Source: Deltaproteobacteria bacterium
Lineage (GTDB): Bacteria > Desulfobacterota > Desulfomonilia > UBA1062
DNA length: 54,896 nucleotides
NCBI GenBank assembly: GCA_029547185.1
Contig: JAKPPU010000115.1
Coordinates: forward strand, 1 to 54,896
Direction: 5' to 3'
The notes below the pieces were generated by a model that was not told the origin of the DNA, made no database searches, and worked only from the letters and a program-made list of their open reading frames with translations. Positions 8,844-17,899 of this stretch are shown piece by piece; position 1 is the stretch's first letter, and each line of letters begins with the position of its first letter. Made by a program: the position numbers and the translations under genes.

Positions 8844-9809
8844 ATGAGGAGATCTCTTTACCTGGTGCTTTTCATTCTTTTCCTGGCTCAGCCATGTATC
8901 GCAGAGACATGCTCCCCTATAGAAGTGCTTCAGATCGGGGATTCGAGCGCCTGCGACACTGCCTATGAGGGCATCCTCAAAGGCCTCGCATGCCGGGGCT
9001 TCGTCAAAGACGCAAACTTGAGCATCTCGAGAACTGTCCTCGGGGCAGAGGCGAACCCGACCCTGTGGCAGAGGATCACCGGCTTCTTCCATACGAGAAG
9101 AGTCGCATCCTCGGTCATCGAAGCTAAACCCGATCTCGTGATCACCCTTGGCCCTCAGGCCACGAAGGCCTTCTGCGGGAAGATCGCGAAATCGGGCATC
9201 CCTGTCCTCTATTCAGGGGTCTGCCGTTCGGATGCGAGCGGCGCAGGGGTCATCATCCGATCCCGGCCTTCCGACATGGTCGGGGCCGCCATCCTGGCAC
9301 TGCCGTACATCGACCGGATCGGCATCATCCGCACATCCGATCCTGACGCGGTTGCCTTTACGGAAGAGACCGAGCAGGAGGCCGGGCTGCTCGGCATACA
9401 GGTGATCACGAGGGAGATCGGTCCCTGGGAATCTCTCAGAAATGCGGCAGGGGAATTGCTCGCCCAGGGCATCGACGCCTTCATCATTCCGACGGACAAC
9501 TCCTTCGAGACCGGCGAATTGAATGCCGGAGAGCTCATCGACGAAGCGACCTCACGGAGGATTCCCTGCATCTCGGCTCTTCCGGATTCGGCAGCAGGCA
9601 CGCTCATGGCCCCGGCACCGGACTTCGAGACCGTAGGCGAGCTCACCGCGCAACAGGCAGCCGGAATTCTCAACCACACAAGCAATCCCGGCGACCTGCC
9701 GGTTATTGCCTATACCGATCAGAACTTCATCGTGGACTTGAAGACGTCGAAGCGCCTCGGCATCCACTTCCGCCCGAAATCCGACACCCTGCTGAGCTTG
9801 AATAACTGA
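8844..9809 (+). CDS. Periplasmic substrate-binding protein (ABC_sub_bind, TrpX-like)
   Basis: I place the start at 8844, with AAGGGAGGG just upstream, which gives about 321 residues beginning with a clean signal peptide (RRSLYLVLFILFLAQPCIAE). The mature protein has the two-lobe periplasmic-binding pattern of the TrpX/ABC_sub_bind family: KPDLVITLGPQATKAF, GIPVLYSGV, DRIGIIRTSDPDA and GIDAFIIPTDN. Such proteins usually deliver amino acids or other small ligands to an ABC importer. No permease or ATPase gene is adjacent, so it is an orphan receptor whose partner lies elsewhere, or it serves another signalling role. Confidence 0.85.
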   Translation: MRRSLYLVLFILFLAQPCIAETCSPIEVLQIGDSSACDTAYEGILKGLACRGFVKDANLSISRTVLGAEANPTLWQRITGFFHTRRVASSVIEAKPDLVITLGPQATKAFCGKIAKSGIPVLYSGVCRSDASGAGVIIRSRPSDMVGAAILALPYIDRIGIIRTSDPDAVAFTEETEQEAGLLGIQVITREIGPWESLRNAAGELLAQGIDAFIIPTDNSFETGELNAGELIDEATSRRIPCISALPDSAAGTLMAPAPDFETVGELTAQQAAGILNHTSNPGDLPVIAYTDQNFIVDLKTSKRLGIHFRPKSDTLLSLNN

Positions 9810-9883
9810 ATCTGAAAAAAACCTGTTCTGTTGAAATCATCCAATTCAACCTGCAGTACTTCAAACCGTAGCGGTTATTATTA

Positions 9884-9893
9884 ATACTAGTAT
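9884..9893. promoter_or_regulatory. Palindrome upstream of the nitrate-reductase-like gene
   Basis: ATACTAGTAT is a perfect 10-bp palindrome about 85 bases upstream of the oxidoreductase start, just after a small AACCG-TAG-CGGTT hairpin (9864-9876). The position suits an operator. No known regulator box (FNR, NtrC, NasR) matches it. Confidence 0.3.
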
Positions 9894-9978
9894 AGGACTA
9901 TTGAGCTGTTTTATCGCTATCGGGACTGGGAGATGCCCACTGACAAGGTACACAGCATGAAATCAAAAGGAGGACCCT

Positions 9979-12054
9979 ATGGCTGTTTGCTCCACATGCG
10001 GCTATTGTTCCACGGGATGCAATTTTACCATTACCACCAGCCCTTCAGGTGAAATCAAAGTGGCGCCCAATCCTGATTACCCCGTAAACAAGGGAACATC
10101 CTGCCCGAAAGGATTCCTGCACCTCGAGCCCCTGAAGGCAAACGATCGCGCAACGAAGCCCCTTCTCAGGAATGCAAAAGGTGAGCTGGAACAGGTCAGC
10201 TGGGATGCAGCACTCGATGCCTTTGTTACAAACTTCAAGATGATACAGAAGAAGTACGGAAAGGAATCGGTGGCATTTCTCGGGACAGGCCAGCTCCCTA
10301 CAGAAGAGCTCGCTCTTCTCGGCTGTCTCGGAAAATTCGGCATGGGCCTCGTTCATGGAGACGGCAACACGCGGCAGTGCATGGCTACGGCGGCCAAGGC
10401 CTATAAGCTGTCCTTCGGGTTTGATGCCCCGCCATTTACCTATCATGATTACGAGACATCCGATGTACTGATATTCATCGGCGCCAATCCCGTCATCGCT
10501 CATCCGGTCATGTGGAACCGCATAAAGAAGAATCAGCAGAACCCACAGCTCATTCTCATCGACCCGAGGAAGACGGAAACAGCAGCGAAGGTTTCGCGCC
10601 ACTTCCCCATTGCGCCCGATTCGCTCCTTACTCTCCTGTACGGCCTCGCTCATGTGCTGATTGCCAATGGTTGGCTTGATGAGCCGTACATTCAAAACAC
10701 CACGAAAGGGTTCGATGCCTTCAGGCAGCATGTGGCACCATTCACGCCTGAGTCTGTGAGCAATAAGACAGGGCTTGGCGTTCAGGATATCTTCGATCTG
10801 GCGGAAATCATCCACAACGGCAAGCGGGTGTCGTTCTGGTGGACCATGGGCGTGAACCAGAACTTCCAGGCTGTCGCCTGCGCCCAGGCAATCATCAACC
10901 TGGCCCTTATGACTGGCAATATCGGCAGGCCGGGAACGGGTCCAAACTCGATCACCGGCCAGGCCAACGCCATGGGCTCCCGCATCTTCAGCAATACGAC
11001 ATCGATCATCGGCGGCTATGATTTCCTGAATCGCGATCATCGGCGTAAGGTTGCCGACATCCTGGGCATCGATGCCGGCCTGATACCGGACAGGAACAGC
11101 ATGGCCTACGACGAAATTCTCAAAAGCGTGCAGAAGGGAGATATCAAAGGCCTCTGGATCGTCTGTACCAATCCGTTTCATTCCTGGATCAACAGGAGCT
11201 GGTTCGAAAAGACCATGAAAGGCCTCGAGTATCTCGTTGTCCAGGATATGTATCACGACACCGACACAGCCAAGCATGCAGATCTGGTCCTTGCCGCCGC
11301 TGCCTGCGGGGAGAAGGAGGGGACCTTCATCAACTCGGAGCGGCGTATCGGCGTGATTCGGAAGGTCATGGACCCTCCGGGGGATGCCCTCAGCGATTTC
11401 GAGATCTTCAAACGGATCTCTCAGGCCTGGGGATGCGGAGACATGTTCAGCGAATGGTCGTCGCCTGCAGCTGTTTTCGAGATCCTGAAACGCGTCTCGA
11501 AAGGCCAGCCCTGCGATATCAGCGGCATAAAGGATTTCGATATGATCGAGCGCTGCGGAGGCATCCAGTGGCCGTGCCCGGAGGGACTGAACGACTTTGC
11601 CCAGGAGCGCAGGCTGTTCGAGGATGGCAGATACTTTCACGATGACGGGAAGGCCAGATTCTGCTTCACCGATGTCGAGCAGGCCCCGGAACGAACGGAC
11701 GAAGCCTATCCCTTTGTGCTTCTCACAGGGCGGGGAACCGTGGTCCAGTGGCACACCCAGACCCGGACGGACAAGGTGGACACCCTCAGGAAGATGCATC
11801 CTGCGGATGTATATGTGGAAATCAGTTCTGCAGATGCTGAGCGGCTCGGCATCGGTCAGGGACAATGGGCTGTCGTGAGATCGCGCCGGGGAGAGGTGAG
11901 AGCCAGGGCCTTGGTGGGTGGCAAGGTTAAGCCCGGGAACGTATTCATGCCCATGCATTACTTCGAGACCAATGAGCTGACGTTCCCGTTCTTTGACCCG
12001 ATGTCCCGTGAGCCCTCCTATAAATACGCTGCCGTCAGTATCCGGCCTGAATAA
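9979..12054 (+). CDS. Molybdopterin oxidoreductase, assimilatory nitrate reductase-like
   Basis: The 691-residue enzyme starts after AAAAGGAGG. It has the [4Fe-4S] motif Cys7-x2-Cys10-x3-Cys14-x27-Cys42, then Lys44, which in this family relays electrons to the cofactor. Domains for bis-MGD binding follow. GNTRQCMATA puts Cys134 as the likely molybdenum ligand, as in the NapA/NasA/NarB group. The C-terminal dinucleotide-binding domain includes LLTGRGTVVQWHTQTRT. There is no twin-arginine signal, so it is cytoplasmic, and no extra [2Fe-2S] domain, so it resembles the ferredoxin-type (NarB) rather than the NADH-type form. The MFS gene of the nitrate-transporter type immediately downstream supports nitrate as substrate. 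Formate dehydrogenases share the fold but normally carry Sec or Cys in a different context. Confidence 0.85.
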   Translation: MAVCSTCGYCSTGCNFTITTSPSGEIKVAPNPDYPVNKGTSCPKGFLHLEPLKANDRATKPLLRNAKGELEQVSWDAALDAFVTNFKMIQKKYGKESVAFLGTGQLPTEELALLGCLGKFGMGLVHGDGNTRQCMATAAKAYKLSFGFDAPPFTYHDYETSDVLIFIGANPVIAHPVMWNRIKKNQQNPQLILIDPRKTETAAKVSRHFPIAPDSLLTLLYGLAHVLIANGWLDEPYIQNTTKGFDAFRQHVAPFTPESVSNKTGLGVQDIFDLAEIIHNGKRVSFWWTMGVNQNFQAVACAQAIINLALMTGNIGRPGTGPNSITGQANAMGSRIFSNTTSIIGGYDFLNRDHRRKVADILGIDAGLIPDRNSMAYDEILKSVQKGDIKGLWIVCTNPFHSWINRSWFEKTMKGLEYLVVQDMYHDTDTAKHADLVLAAAACGEKEGTFINSERRIGVIRKVMDPPGDALSDFEIFKRISQAWGCGDMFSEWSSPAAVFEILKRVSKGQPCDISGIKDFDMIERCGGIQWPCPEGLNDFAQERRLFEDGRYFHDDGKARFCFTDVEQAPERTDEAYPFVLLTGRGTVVQWHTQTRTDKVDTLRKMHPADVYVEISSADAERLGIGQGQWAVVRSRRGEVRARALVGGKVKPGNVFMPMHYFETNELTFPFFDPMSREPSYKYAAVSIRPE

Positions 12055-12068
12055 ATACGGGAGTGAGA

Positions 12069-13241
12069 ATGGCTGATTCAAGGCAGGGTCTACAGGCTCT
12101 CATTCTATCCATGATCTCGATGATTTTCTGTTTCACGGCATGGGTCTCGTTATCGCCCATAGCCAAGGAATTTCAGCAGGTGTATGGGCTGAGCCTCTCA
12201 CAGAAGGCGACTTTGATCGCTATCCCTATGCTCATGGGCTCGATCATGCGGATCCCTTTGGGAATCCTTACGGACAGGCTCGGCGGACGCAGAGTTTTCA
12301 CAGCATTGATGCTGTTCATGGTGATCCCGGCACTGGGGGTGAGTTTTACGCACAGCTTTCACGGCCTGGTCTTCTGGGCCTTTTTCATGGGAATGGCGGG
12401 GACCAGCTTTGCGATTGGCATTGCCTATGTCTCGAAGTTTTTCCCCCAGGACAGGCAAGGGCTCGTACTCGGGATAGTGGCCCTCGGAAACTTCGGGACT
12501 GCGCTGGCAGGATTCACATTGCCGGTCATGAGCAGATCCTTTGGCATCCATGGTACCTTCCGGCTGATAGCCTTGCTTATGCTCGTCACGGCGCTTGTGT
12601 TCCGGGCAGGGACAGAGGAGATGCCGTTGTCCGGAGAGGGCAGGACCCTGCGGCAGGCCCTGTCCGTACTGAAGTTCAGGCACACGTGGCTCCTCTCACT
12701 GCTGTATTTCATTTCCTTCGGGGTATTCATGTTCTTCGCAGTATACCTTCCCACCTTCCTTCAGGACCTCTTCAATGTGAGCATGATCAATGCCGGGCTC
12801 ATAACAGGAGGCTTTCTGACAGTAGCCACCCTGTGCAGACCGGTTGGAGGGATGATGGCGGATAAAATGAGCGCAGGAAAGGTGCTCATTGCCGTGTATG
12901 GGGTGGTCATCCTTACAACTGTTTATATGGCTTTCTATGCCCATACTCCATCATCATTCCTGATGATCTCATATATCTTATCCGTGTTTCTCGGATTCGG
13001 AAACGGTGCGGTTTTCAAGCTCGTTCCCGCCCTGTTTCCCCGGCAGACTGGTGCGGTGACAGGCATAGTCGGTGCTGTAGGGGGTTTGGGAGGTTTTCTC
13101 CTGCCCCTCATATTCGTGAATATAAAGGCGATAACCGGATTGTACCAGAATGGATTTTTGCTGCTTTCGTTCCTTTCTCTCTGCTGCATGAGCATCACAT
13201 CAAGGCAATACATGCGGATCGATAAAGAAGAGGATTTTTAA
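12069..13241 (+). CDS. Nitrate/nitrite transporter, MFS (NarK/NasA type)
   Basis: The start is ATG 12069 with GGGAG upstream; an in-frame GTG lies at 12063. The ~390-residue protein has 12 predicted membrane segments. The two nitrate-porter signatures are visible: GNFGTALAGF in the first half and FGNGAVFKLVPALFP...GAVTGIVGAVGGLGGF in the second. The A-motif-like GILTDRLGGRR joins helices 2 and 3. It sits 14 bases after the nitrate-reductase-like gene, so the two form an uptake-and-reduction pair. Direction (nitrate import, nitrite export or exchange) cannot be read from sequence. Confidence 0.88.
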   Translation: MADSRQGLQALILSMISMIFCFTAWVSLSPIAKEFQQVYGLSLSQKATLIAIPMLMGSIMRIPLGILTDRLGGRRVFTALMLFMVIPALGVSFTHSFHGLVFWAFFMGMAGTSFAIGIAYVSKFFPQDRQGLVLGIVALGNFGTALAGFTLPVMSRSFGIHGTFRLIALLMLVTALVFRAGTEEMPLSGEGRTLRQALSVLKFRHTWLLSLLYFISFGVFMFFAVYLPTFLQDLFNVSMINAGLITGGFLTVATLCRPVGGMMADKMSAGKVLIAVYGVVILTTVYMAFYAHTPSSFLMISYILSVFLGFGNGAVFKLVPALFPRQTGAVTGIVGAVGGLGGFLLPLIFVNIKAITGLYQNGFLLLSFLSLCCMSITSRQYMRIDKEEDF

Positions 13242-13253
13242 TCAATACTTCCT

Positions 13254-13271
13254 CTCGCGGAGCGCGAGTTT
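13254..13271 (+). terminator. Short hairpin after the nitrate transporter
   Basis: CTCGCG-GAG-CGCGAG forms a 6-bp GC stem followed by TTT, 13 bases past the transporter stop and facing the end of the minus-strand Bat operon. The U tract is short, so this is a weak terminator call. Confidence 0.35.
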
Positions 13272-13388
13272 ACGGGGCTGCCCTTGAAAGCTGCATCAAA
13301 GGGCTGTCCGGCCTCTTAAAGAGCCCACGGCCATCCAATCCCCTCCCCGCATGGAATATTCAGGCCATTCTTTTTCCAGCCAATCGAA

Positions 13389-14216
13389 TCACCAGGGAAT
13401 GAGCTTCTGCCTCAGGCGGTTATCCATGATGGCCCCGACATCTGCGGATCTGATCCAGCCGCGCTTTCCGTCCTGCAGGCTTATGAGCTTCCAGCCGGAA
13501 TCCGAACGCTCGCCGTGCACGACCGTTCCCTCGTGGAGCCTGAAGAGGAGGGTATCACCCGCCTGCGGGCCGGCCAGCACATCGGCCTGTCTGGAGATCA
13601 CGACGCAGCGGTCGTCAGAGGATGTCTCGTAGAGCTTCAGGCTGAACGAAACCCCGCCCGCAAGCCAGAGGAACAGGAGCGTCACGAAAACGTAGTAGCT
13701 CCAGTCGCTCTTTGCAAACACCCTCAATATGAGGACCGCGAAAAGCGCGGCATTGAGTGCGGCGAAGGTCCAGAACAGCTCCGGCAGGTTGAAGGAGCCC
13801 AGCCAGAAGAACACCGAAGAGATCGTCTGTGCCGGTGGCTGGACCGCATCGGTCCTCCGGTCCTGAGCATAGGAAAGATTGAAGGCCAGATCCGCGTCCC
13901 GCGGAATGAGGAGCCTGGCACGCTCGTAATTCAGGATCGCAACACCGAGCCTGTCCGACTTCAGGCAGGCGTTGGCGAGATTGTAGTACAGGTGGCCGCC
14001 CGCATATCCTGAAGCGATGAGCGCCTCGTAGTCTTTTGCCGCCTCGGCATAACGGGCCTCCCGGAAGGCCTGGTTCGCCCTGAAGAAGAGCTCGTCGCCA
14101 GAGCTCTGCGGAGAGGCGGCAACATGGCACAAAAAGATGAAGACGAAGGCTGCCGTGAGGATCACCAGGCCGTATACCGATCCTGCGCGTGAAAATGGAA
14201 CGAGGCGTTTTTTCAT
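13389..14216 (-). CDS. BatE-like TPR/SH3 membrane protein
   Basis: The 275-residue protein starts after GGGAGGTGAG. Its domains are: signal or first membrane segment (15-35), two TPR-like repeats (ELFFRANQAFREARYAEAAK and the next ~34 residues), two membrane helices near 145-185, and a C-terminal bacterial SH3-like domain (VLAGPQAGDTLLFRLHEG). This matches BatE, the last protein of the Bat (Bacteroides aerotolerance) cluster. The TPR part should face the periplasm, and SH3 domains often bind cell-wall glycan. It is the last gene of the eight-gene minus-strand operon, four bases after batD. Confidence 0.85.
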   Translation of the reverse strand: MKKRLVPFSRAGSVYGLVILTAAFVFIFLCHVAASPQSSGDELFFRANQAFREARYAEAAKDYEALIASGYAGGHLYYNLANACLKSDRLGVAILNYERARLLIPRDADLAFNLSYAQDRRTDAVQPPAQTISSVFFWLGSFNLPELFWTFAALNAALFAVLILRVFAKSDWSYYVFVTLLFLWLAGGVSFSLKLYETSSDDRCVVISRQADVLAGPQAGDTLLFRLHEGTVVHGERSDSGWKLISLQDGKRGWIRSADVGAIMDNRLRQKLIPW

Positions 14217-14220
14217 CTTC

Positions 14221-15999
14221 TCACCTCCCCTGCCTGTCGATCTCGCGGATCACCGACACGAGCTCGTCATAGCGGTCGAAAGGCCTGTCGCCCTGGCCCG
14301 TGTAGATCCGGCCGGTCAGCTCCGTGAGCATCGATTTGCACCGATCCCTGGATGAGCCGTCCACCCCGTGGTTCTCGAGGATCGCAGCCGCCTCTTCCGG
14401 TGTGAGGGTTCCCAGAGTTACCCTGAACCGGCTGTTGAAGTACTCGCGGCAGGCATCCAGAAGTGTTTCCGCTGCAGCATCCCTCGAAGGGCACTGCTTG
14501 AGGAAACGCTTGAGCGCACCCTTTGCCCTGATATGCTCTTCGTACGCGCCGGAGGGATTGACCAATTTTCTGCCGGAGTATATTCCGAGGCACAGCAAGG
14601 GCGGCAGGAGCATGAGCGCCCAGAACACGGCAGGGGCAGGCATGGCCTGGAGCCCGGCATGAAGGTCGCCTAAGCCGGTATGCCCGGGAAGGATATCCCT
14701 TCCCACCTCGACGACCTCTCTCTTGAGTTTGCCCTGGGGGGCCGGCTGAGGCTGGATGCCGGCCGATGTCTGCCCGGCCTGGGCTGAGGCGCCCGGCAGG
14801 ACCTTCAGGGCATGCGCCGGCGTCCGGATCGTCCGGTAGTATTTCGCCCGAGTATCGAAATAGGTCAAGCTCAACGAGGGAATCACATACGTCCCTTCCT
14901 TCTGAGGGACGAAGGCCCACTTCATGGTCTTCGTGCCTTTGTACCCCTGCTCGTCCGCCTCGGTCTTCAGGTCCGGCTGGTCGGCATACGTCTTGATGCC
15001 CGCTATATCCGGCAGGCTCAGGTCGGGAATCCTGTTCACATTTCCCCTTCCTTCTATGGTGACGCTCAAAGAAGCGGTATCTCCCGCAGCGACCGTGTCC
15101 TTGTCGAGCTGCGAGCTCATGGTGTAGCTTCCCACGAGCGAGCTGAAGTTCGCCGGCCTTCCCTCTGCAGGCAAAGGCGATACGGAGAGCTCGAGCGGGT
15201 TGCTCGTCACGGAGCGGGGTCTCGGCCTCGGCATGCTGAAGAAAGGATCACCAAAGGGGAAGCCGCTCCGTCTTCCGTCAGATCCGTACACGGCCATGAC
15301 CATGGTCGCAGGTGGGATTCTGTACCGGCCCCTGTGTGCGGGCACGACCTCGTAGCGGAGCTCGAGGACGTCGTAAGGCTGTCCTCCCACCACGCTCTGG
15401 TACTCGATGGGCTCGCCGATCTTCTTGAAGGCCAGGCCGGATACATCGGGGATTTCCAGCGAGAGATTGCTCACCTTCAGGAGCCGGTAGAGCCTCACGG
15501 TATAGATGACCGGCTCATCCACATAGACCGATGCCTTCGACAGGGCCGCCTTCAGGAAAAGCGGTCCTTCCGCCTGTCCCTGATCCTGTGGCTTGGGGAC
15601 GTCGCGGATGGTGAGGGTGACCGCATTGCTCCGGTATGCCTTCGCTCCGTCGCTGACCTCGGCAGGCCCTATCTGGAAGGTGCCCTTCGATCTGGCCTGG
15701 ATATAATAGAGGTATTCGATGTACTCATTTCTGCTGAAGTTGATGATCTCGATATGGCTCGATGTGCCGCCCGCAGCAACGGTAAAGTTCTGCAGTCCCT
15801 GGATCCTGGGTTTCGATGCGAGGGATCCTGCGCCGCTCACTCTGAGGCGAAGCGTGATCGTGTCCTGCACGGTCGCTTCGGATTTATCCAGGAGAAGCTG
15901 TACCGATACACCGGCGAAGCCGCATACGGGAAAGACCGCCGTCAGGAGCACAGCCAGGAAAAGGCCTGATAAAGTCCTGCGAACCCTCATCCCTACCAC
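14221..15999 (-). CDS. BatD-like oxygen-tolerance protein
   Basis: The 592-residue protein has a signal peptide (SGLFLAVLLTAVFPVCGFAG). A large beta-rich periplasmic part is made of repeated immunoglobulin-like units (for example DKSEATVQDTITLRLRVSG, and later LDKDTVAAGDTASLSVTIEG). One membrane helix lies near 455-475, followed by a cytoplasmic helical tail. This is the BatD/DUF7939 architecture. BatD is thought to form an envelope complex with the vWA and TPR partners; its biochemical task is unknown. It overlaps the TPR gene upstream by seven bases. Confidence 0.88.
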   Translation of the reverse strand: MVGMRVRRTLSGLFLAVLLTAVFPVCGFAGVSVQLLLDKSEATVQDTITLRLRVSGAGSLASKPRIQGLQNFTVAAGGTSSHIEIINFSRNEYIEYLYYIQARSKGTFQIGPAEVSDGAKAYRSNAVTLTIRDVPKPQDQGQAEGPLFLKAALSKASVYVDEPVIYTVRLYRLLKVSNLSLEIPDVSGLAFKKIGEPIEYQSVVGGQPYDVLELRYEVVPAHRGRYRIPPATMVMAVYGSDGRRSGFPFGDPFFSMPRPRPRSVTSNPLELSVSPLPAEGRPANFSSLVGSYTMSSQLDKDTVAAGDTASLSVTIEGRGNVNRIPDLSLPDIAGIKTYADQPDLKTEADEQGYKGTKTMKWAFVPQKEGTYVIPSLSLTYFDTRAKYYRTIRTPAHALKVLPGASAQAGQTSAGIQPQPAPQGKLKREVVEVGRDILPGHTGLGDLHAGLQAMPAPAVFWALMLLPPLLCLGIYSGRKLVNPSGAYEEHIRAKGALKRFLKQCPSRDAAAETLLDACREYFNSRFRVTLGTLTPEEAAAILENHGVDGSSRDRCKSMLTELTGRIYTGQGDRPFDRYDELVSVIREIDRQGR

Positions 16000-16877
16000 T
16001 CCTTTCCCGAACCCGTGCTCATGCTGCCCCCTTCGATGCCCCGCAGTGCGTTGAAACGCGACCTGTCCTCCTTGACGTTGTCGAGGAGCGCAGAGGCCTT
16101 CTGTCTCTCCATCTGAGCCGCGCTGCTTTCCTGCCTGCTCCCGGCCTTCGCACCCTGACTCCGGGCCGCATTTCTGCCTGTAAGCTCTCCGCTCAGGTCC
16201 TGCCTGTCCTCTCCCTGGCCGCTTTGCCGACCCGAAGAATCGTTCCGGTTCTGTTGAGGCTGCTGCCCCGGCTGTCTGTCCTGGTCGCCGCCCTTGCCCC
16301 CCTGCTGCTGATCCTGGGAGCCGGATTTCCCCTGCCCCTGCCTGTTCTCCTGATCCTTGTCCTGGCCGCCCTTGCCCTCCTGCTGTCCCTGGCTATCCTT
16401 TTGCTGATCGTCCTTTTTCTCCTGATCGTTTCCCTTCTGCCGGTCTTTCGCTTCCTGCTGTTTTTTAAGGGCCTTCAAGGCAAGCTCGAGGTTGCGCCTT
16501 GTTGTGGGGTCATCGGGCCTGATCTTCAGGGCGTCCCGGTAATACTCCCTGGCGGAAGAGAAATCGTTCTGCCTGAAGGCCGTGTTGCCGAGATTGTAGA
16601 GGCTGCGGAAGCGCATGTCATTGTCTTGCGAACGCCGCAGAACACTCGAGAAGGCAGCCTTTGCCTCGTCGAACTTCCCTTCCTGAAATGCGGCGCATCC
16701 ACGGTTGTAGCGGAACCTCAGGTCGGAAGGATTGTCCATGTCGAGTTTTTCATAGCCCTGCCTGGCCTCCTCGTATCTGCCTTTTGCATACAGGTCGTCC
16801 GGGCTCGCTGCTGCAAGGAGCGACAGCGGAAGGAGGATGAAAGGCATGAGCAGGAAAACGACCGTGCGCCGTCTCAT
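15993..16877 (-). CDS. BatC-like TPR protein with Gln/Lys/Asp-rich tail
   Basis: The 294-residue protein has a signal peptide and three or four TPR repeats (about 28-140; FRYNRGCAAFQEGKFDEAK is a clear one). A long low-complexity tail (about 140-260) is dominated by Gln, Lys, Asp and Gly. The last ~40 residues regain order (LLDNVKEDRSRFNALRG). This is typical of BatC. The TPR part probably binds the vWA proteins; the charged tail may be a flexible linker. Start and stop overlap neighbouring genes (ATGA with BatB). The low-complexity DNA creates long false frames on the opposite strand. Confidence 0.85.
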   Translation of the reverse strand: MRRRTVVFLLMPFILLPLSLLAAASPDDLYAKGRYEEARQGYEKLDMDNPSDLRFRYNRGCAAFQEGKFDEAKAAFSSVLRRSQDNDMRFRSLYNLGNTAFRQNDFSSAREYYRDALKIRPDDPTTRRNLELALKALKKQQEAKDRQKGNDQEKKDDQQKDSQGQQEGKGGQDKDQENRQGQGKSGSQDQQQGGKGGDQDRQPGQQPQQNRNDSSGRQSGQGEDRQDLSGELTGRNAARSQGAKAGSRQESSAAQMERQKASALLDNVKEDRSRFNALRGIEGGSMSTGSGKEW

Positions 16878-17899
16878 AGACCCTTTCCCTCCGTCCCGTT
16901 TGATTTAAGCCTGCGCTCTGCAATGGCCCATTCGAGAAGAAGCAGGAAGAAAGCGCCGATCGCAAAGAGCTGGAACCTTTCCTCGTACACCTGCACCTTC
17001 TTCGTTCCGAGCTCCCGGGAGGTCGTGGATGTCTTGACGCCGGCAAAGTAGAGGAGGTCGAGATCGAGGTCGCCGGTGACCGACCTCACGTATCTGCCGC
17101 CCGTGATCGTTGCGATCGTGCTTAAGCCCTTTTCGTCGAGCTTGGACATGACCATGTTGCCCGAGGAGTCCTTCATGAATCCCCCGCCCGGAGAAGAGGC
17201 AGGAACCGGGGCCCCCTGACCCGAGCCGATCCCGAACACGTAGATCTTCACCCCCTTCGATGCAGCCTTTGCGGCCGCTTCGACTCCCCTGCCCTCGTTG
17301 TCCTCGCCGTCCGTGATGAGGATGATGACCTTGTCCGTGCTCGAGGCGAAATCGAAGGCCCTGCACGAGGTGTCGATGCCGGCCCCCAGGTCGGTCCCCT
17401 TAACCGGGATGAGGTCCGTGTTCAGCTCGCCCAGGAACATCTCGACGGCTGCATAGTCGAGCGTGAGCGGGCATTCGACAAAAGCGGTCCCCGAAAAGGC
17501 CGTCAGCCCCAGGCGGTCCCCCTTGAGTACGCGGAGGAGGTCGATAACCTCCCGCTTGGCCCTCTCGAGGCGGTTGGGTGAGACATCCTGGGCGAGCATG
17601 CTCGCCGAGGTGTCCACCGCCACCATGATGTCGACGCCCTTGTGCCTGACCTTCTCGTAATGGGAGCCCCAGCGGGGACCCGCGAGGGCGACGATTGCGC
17701 ACGAGACGGACAGAACGTACAGGACGGCCTTGAGGAACGAGCGGCCGCCGGATGCCTTGCCGGTGAGCCTCTCGAGGAGATCGGCCTGGGCGAAGCGCTC
17801 CAGGGTGCGCCTCCTGATCCTTGCCTGGATGATGAGGACGAGGCAGATCACGGGGACGACTGCGAGGAATCCGAGCATCCACGGTCTGGCAAAGGTCAT
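16874..17899 (-). CDS. BatB-like von Willebrand factor A membrane protein
   Basis: The 341-residue protein has two N-terminal membrane helices (residues ~8-28 and ~57-75), a vWA domain with the metal-ion site DTSASM (the DxSxS motif) and a later LITDGEDNEG, and a C-terminal membrane helix (LFAIGAFFLLLLEWAIA). The vWA domain therefore sits in the periplasm or cytoplasm next to the membrane and can hold a divalent ion for protein binding. It is paralogous to the next upstream gene and overlaps it by four bases. In MoxR/Bat systems the AAA+ ATPase and the vWA proteins work together, probably remodelling or protecting protein complexes. Confidence 0.9.
   Translation of the reverse strand: MTFARPWMLGFLAVVPVICLVLIIQARIRRRTLERFAQADLLERLTGKASGGRSFLKAVLYVLSVSCAIVALAGPRWGSHYEKVRHKGVDIMVAVDTSASMLAQDVSPNRLERAKREVIDLLRVLKGDRLGLTAFSGTAFVECPLTLDYAAVEMFLGELNTDLIPVKGTDLGAGIDTSCRAFDFASSTDKVIILITDGEDNEGRGVEAAAKAASKGVKIYVFGIGSGQGAPVPASSPGGGFMKDSSGNMVMSKLDEKGLSTIATITGGRYVRSVTGDLDLDLLYFAGVKTSTTSRELGTKKVQVYEERFQLFAIGAFFLLLLEWAIAERRLKSNGTEGKGL

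Noticed and set aside
10045..12081. A 678-codon open frame on the minus strand opposite the nitrate-reductase-like gene
   Set aside because: The plus strand encodes a protein with all expected family motifs; the antisense frame shows none and is a by-product of G/C-rich third positions.
16224..17051. A hydrophobic-looking plus-strand frame opposite the BatC/BatB genes
   Set aside because: It is the complement of the Gln/Lys-rich low-complexity tail of BatC, which reads as Leu-rich on the other strand.
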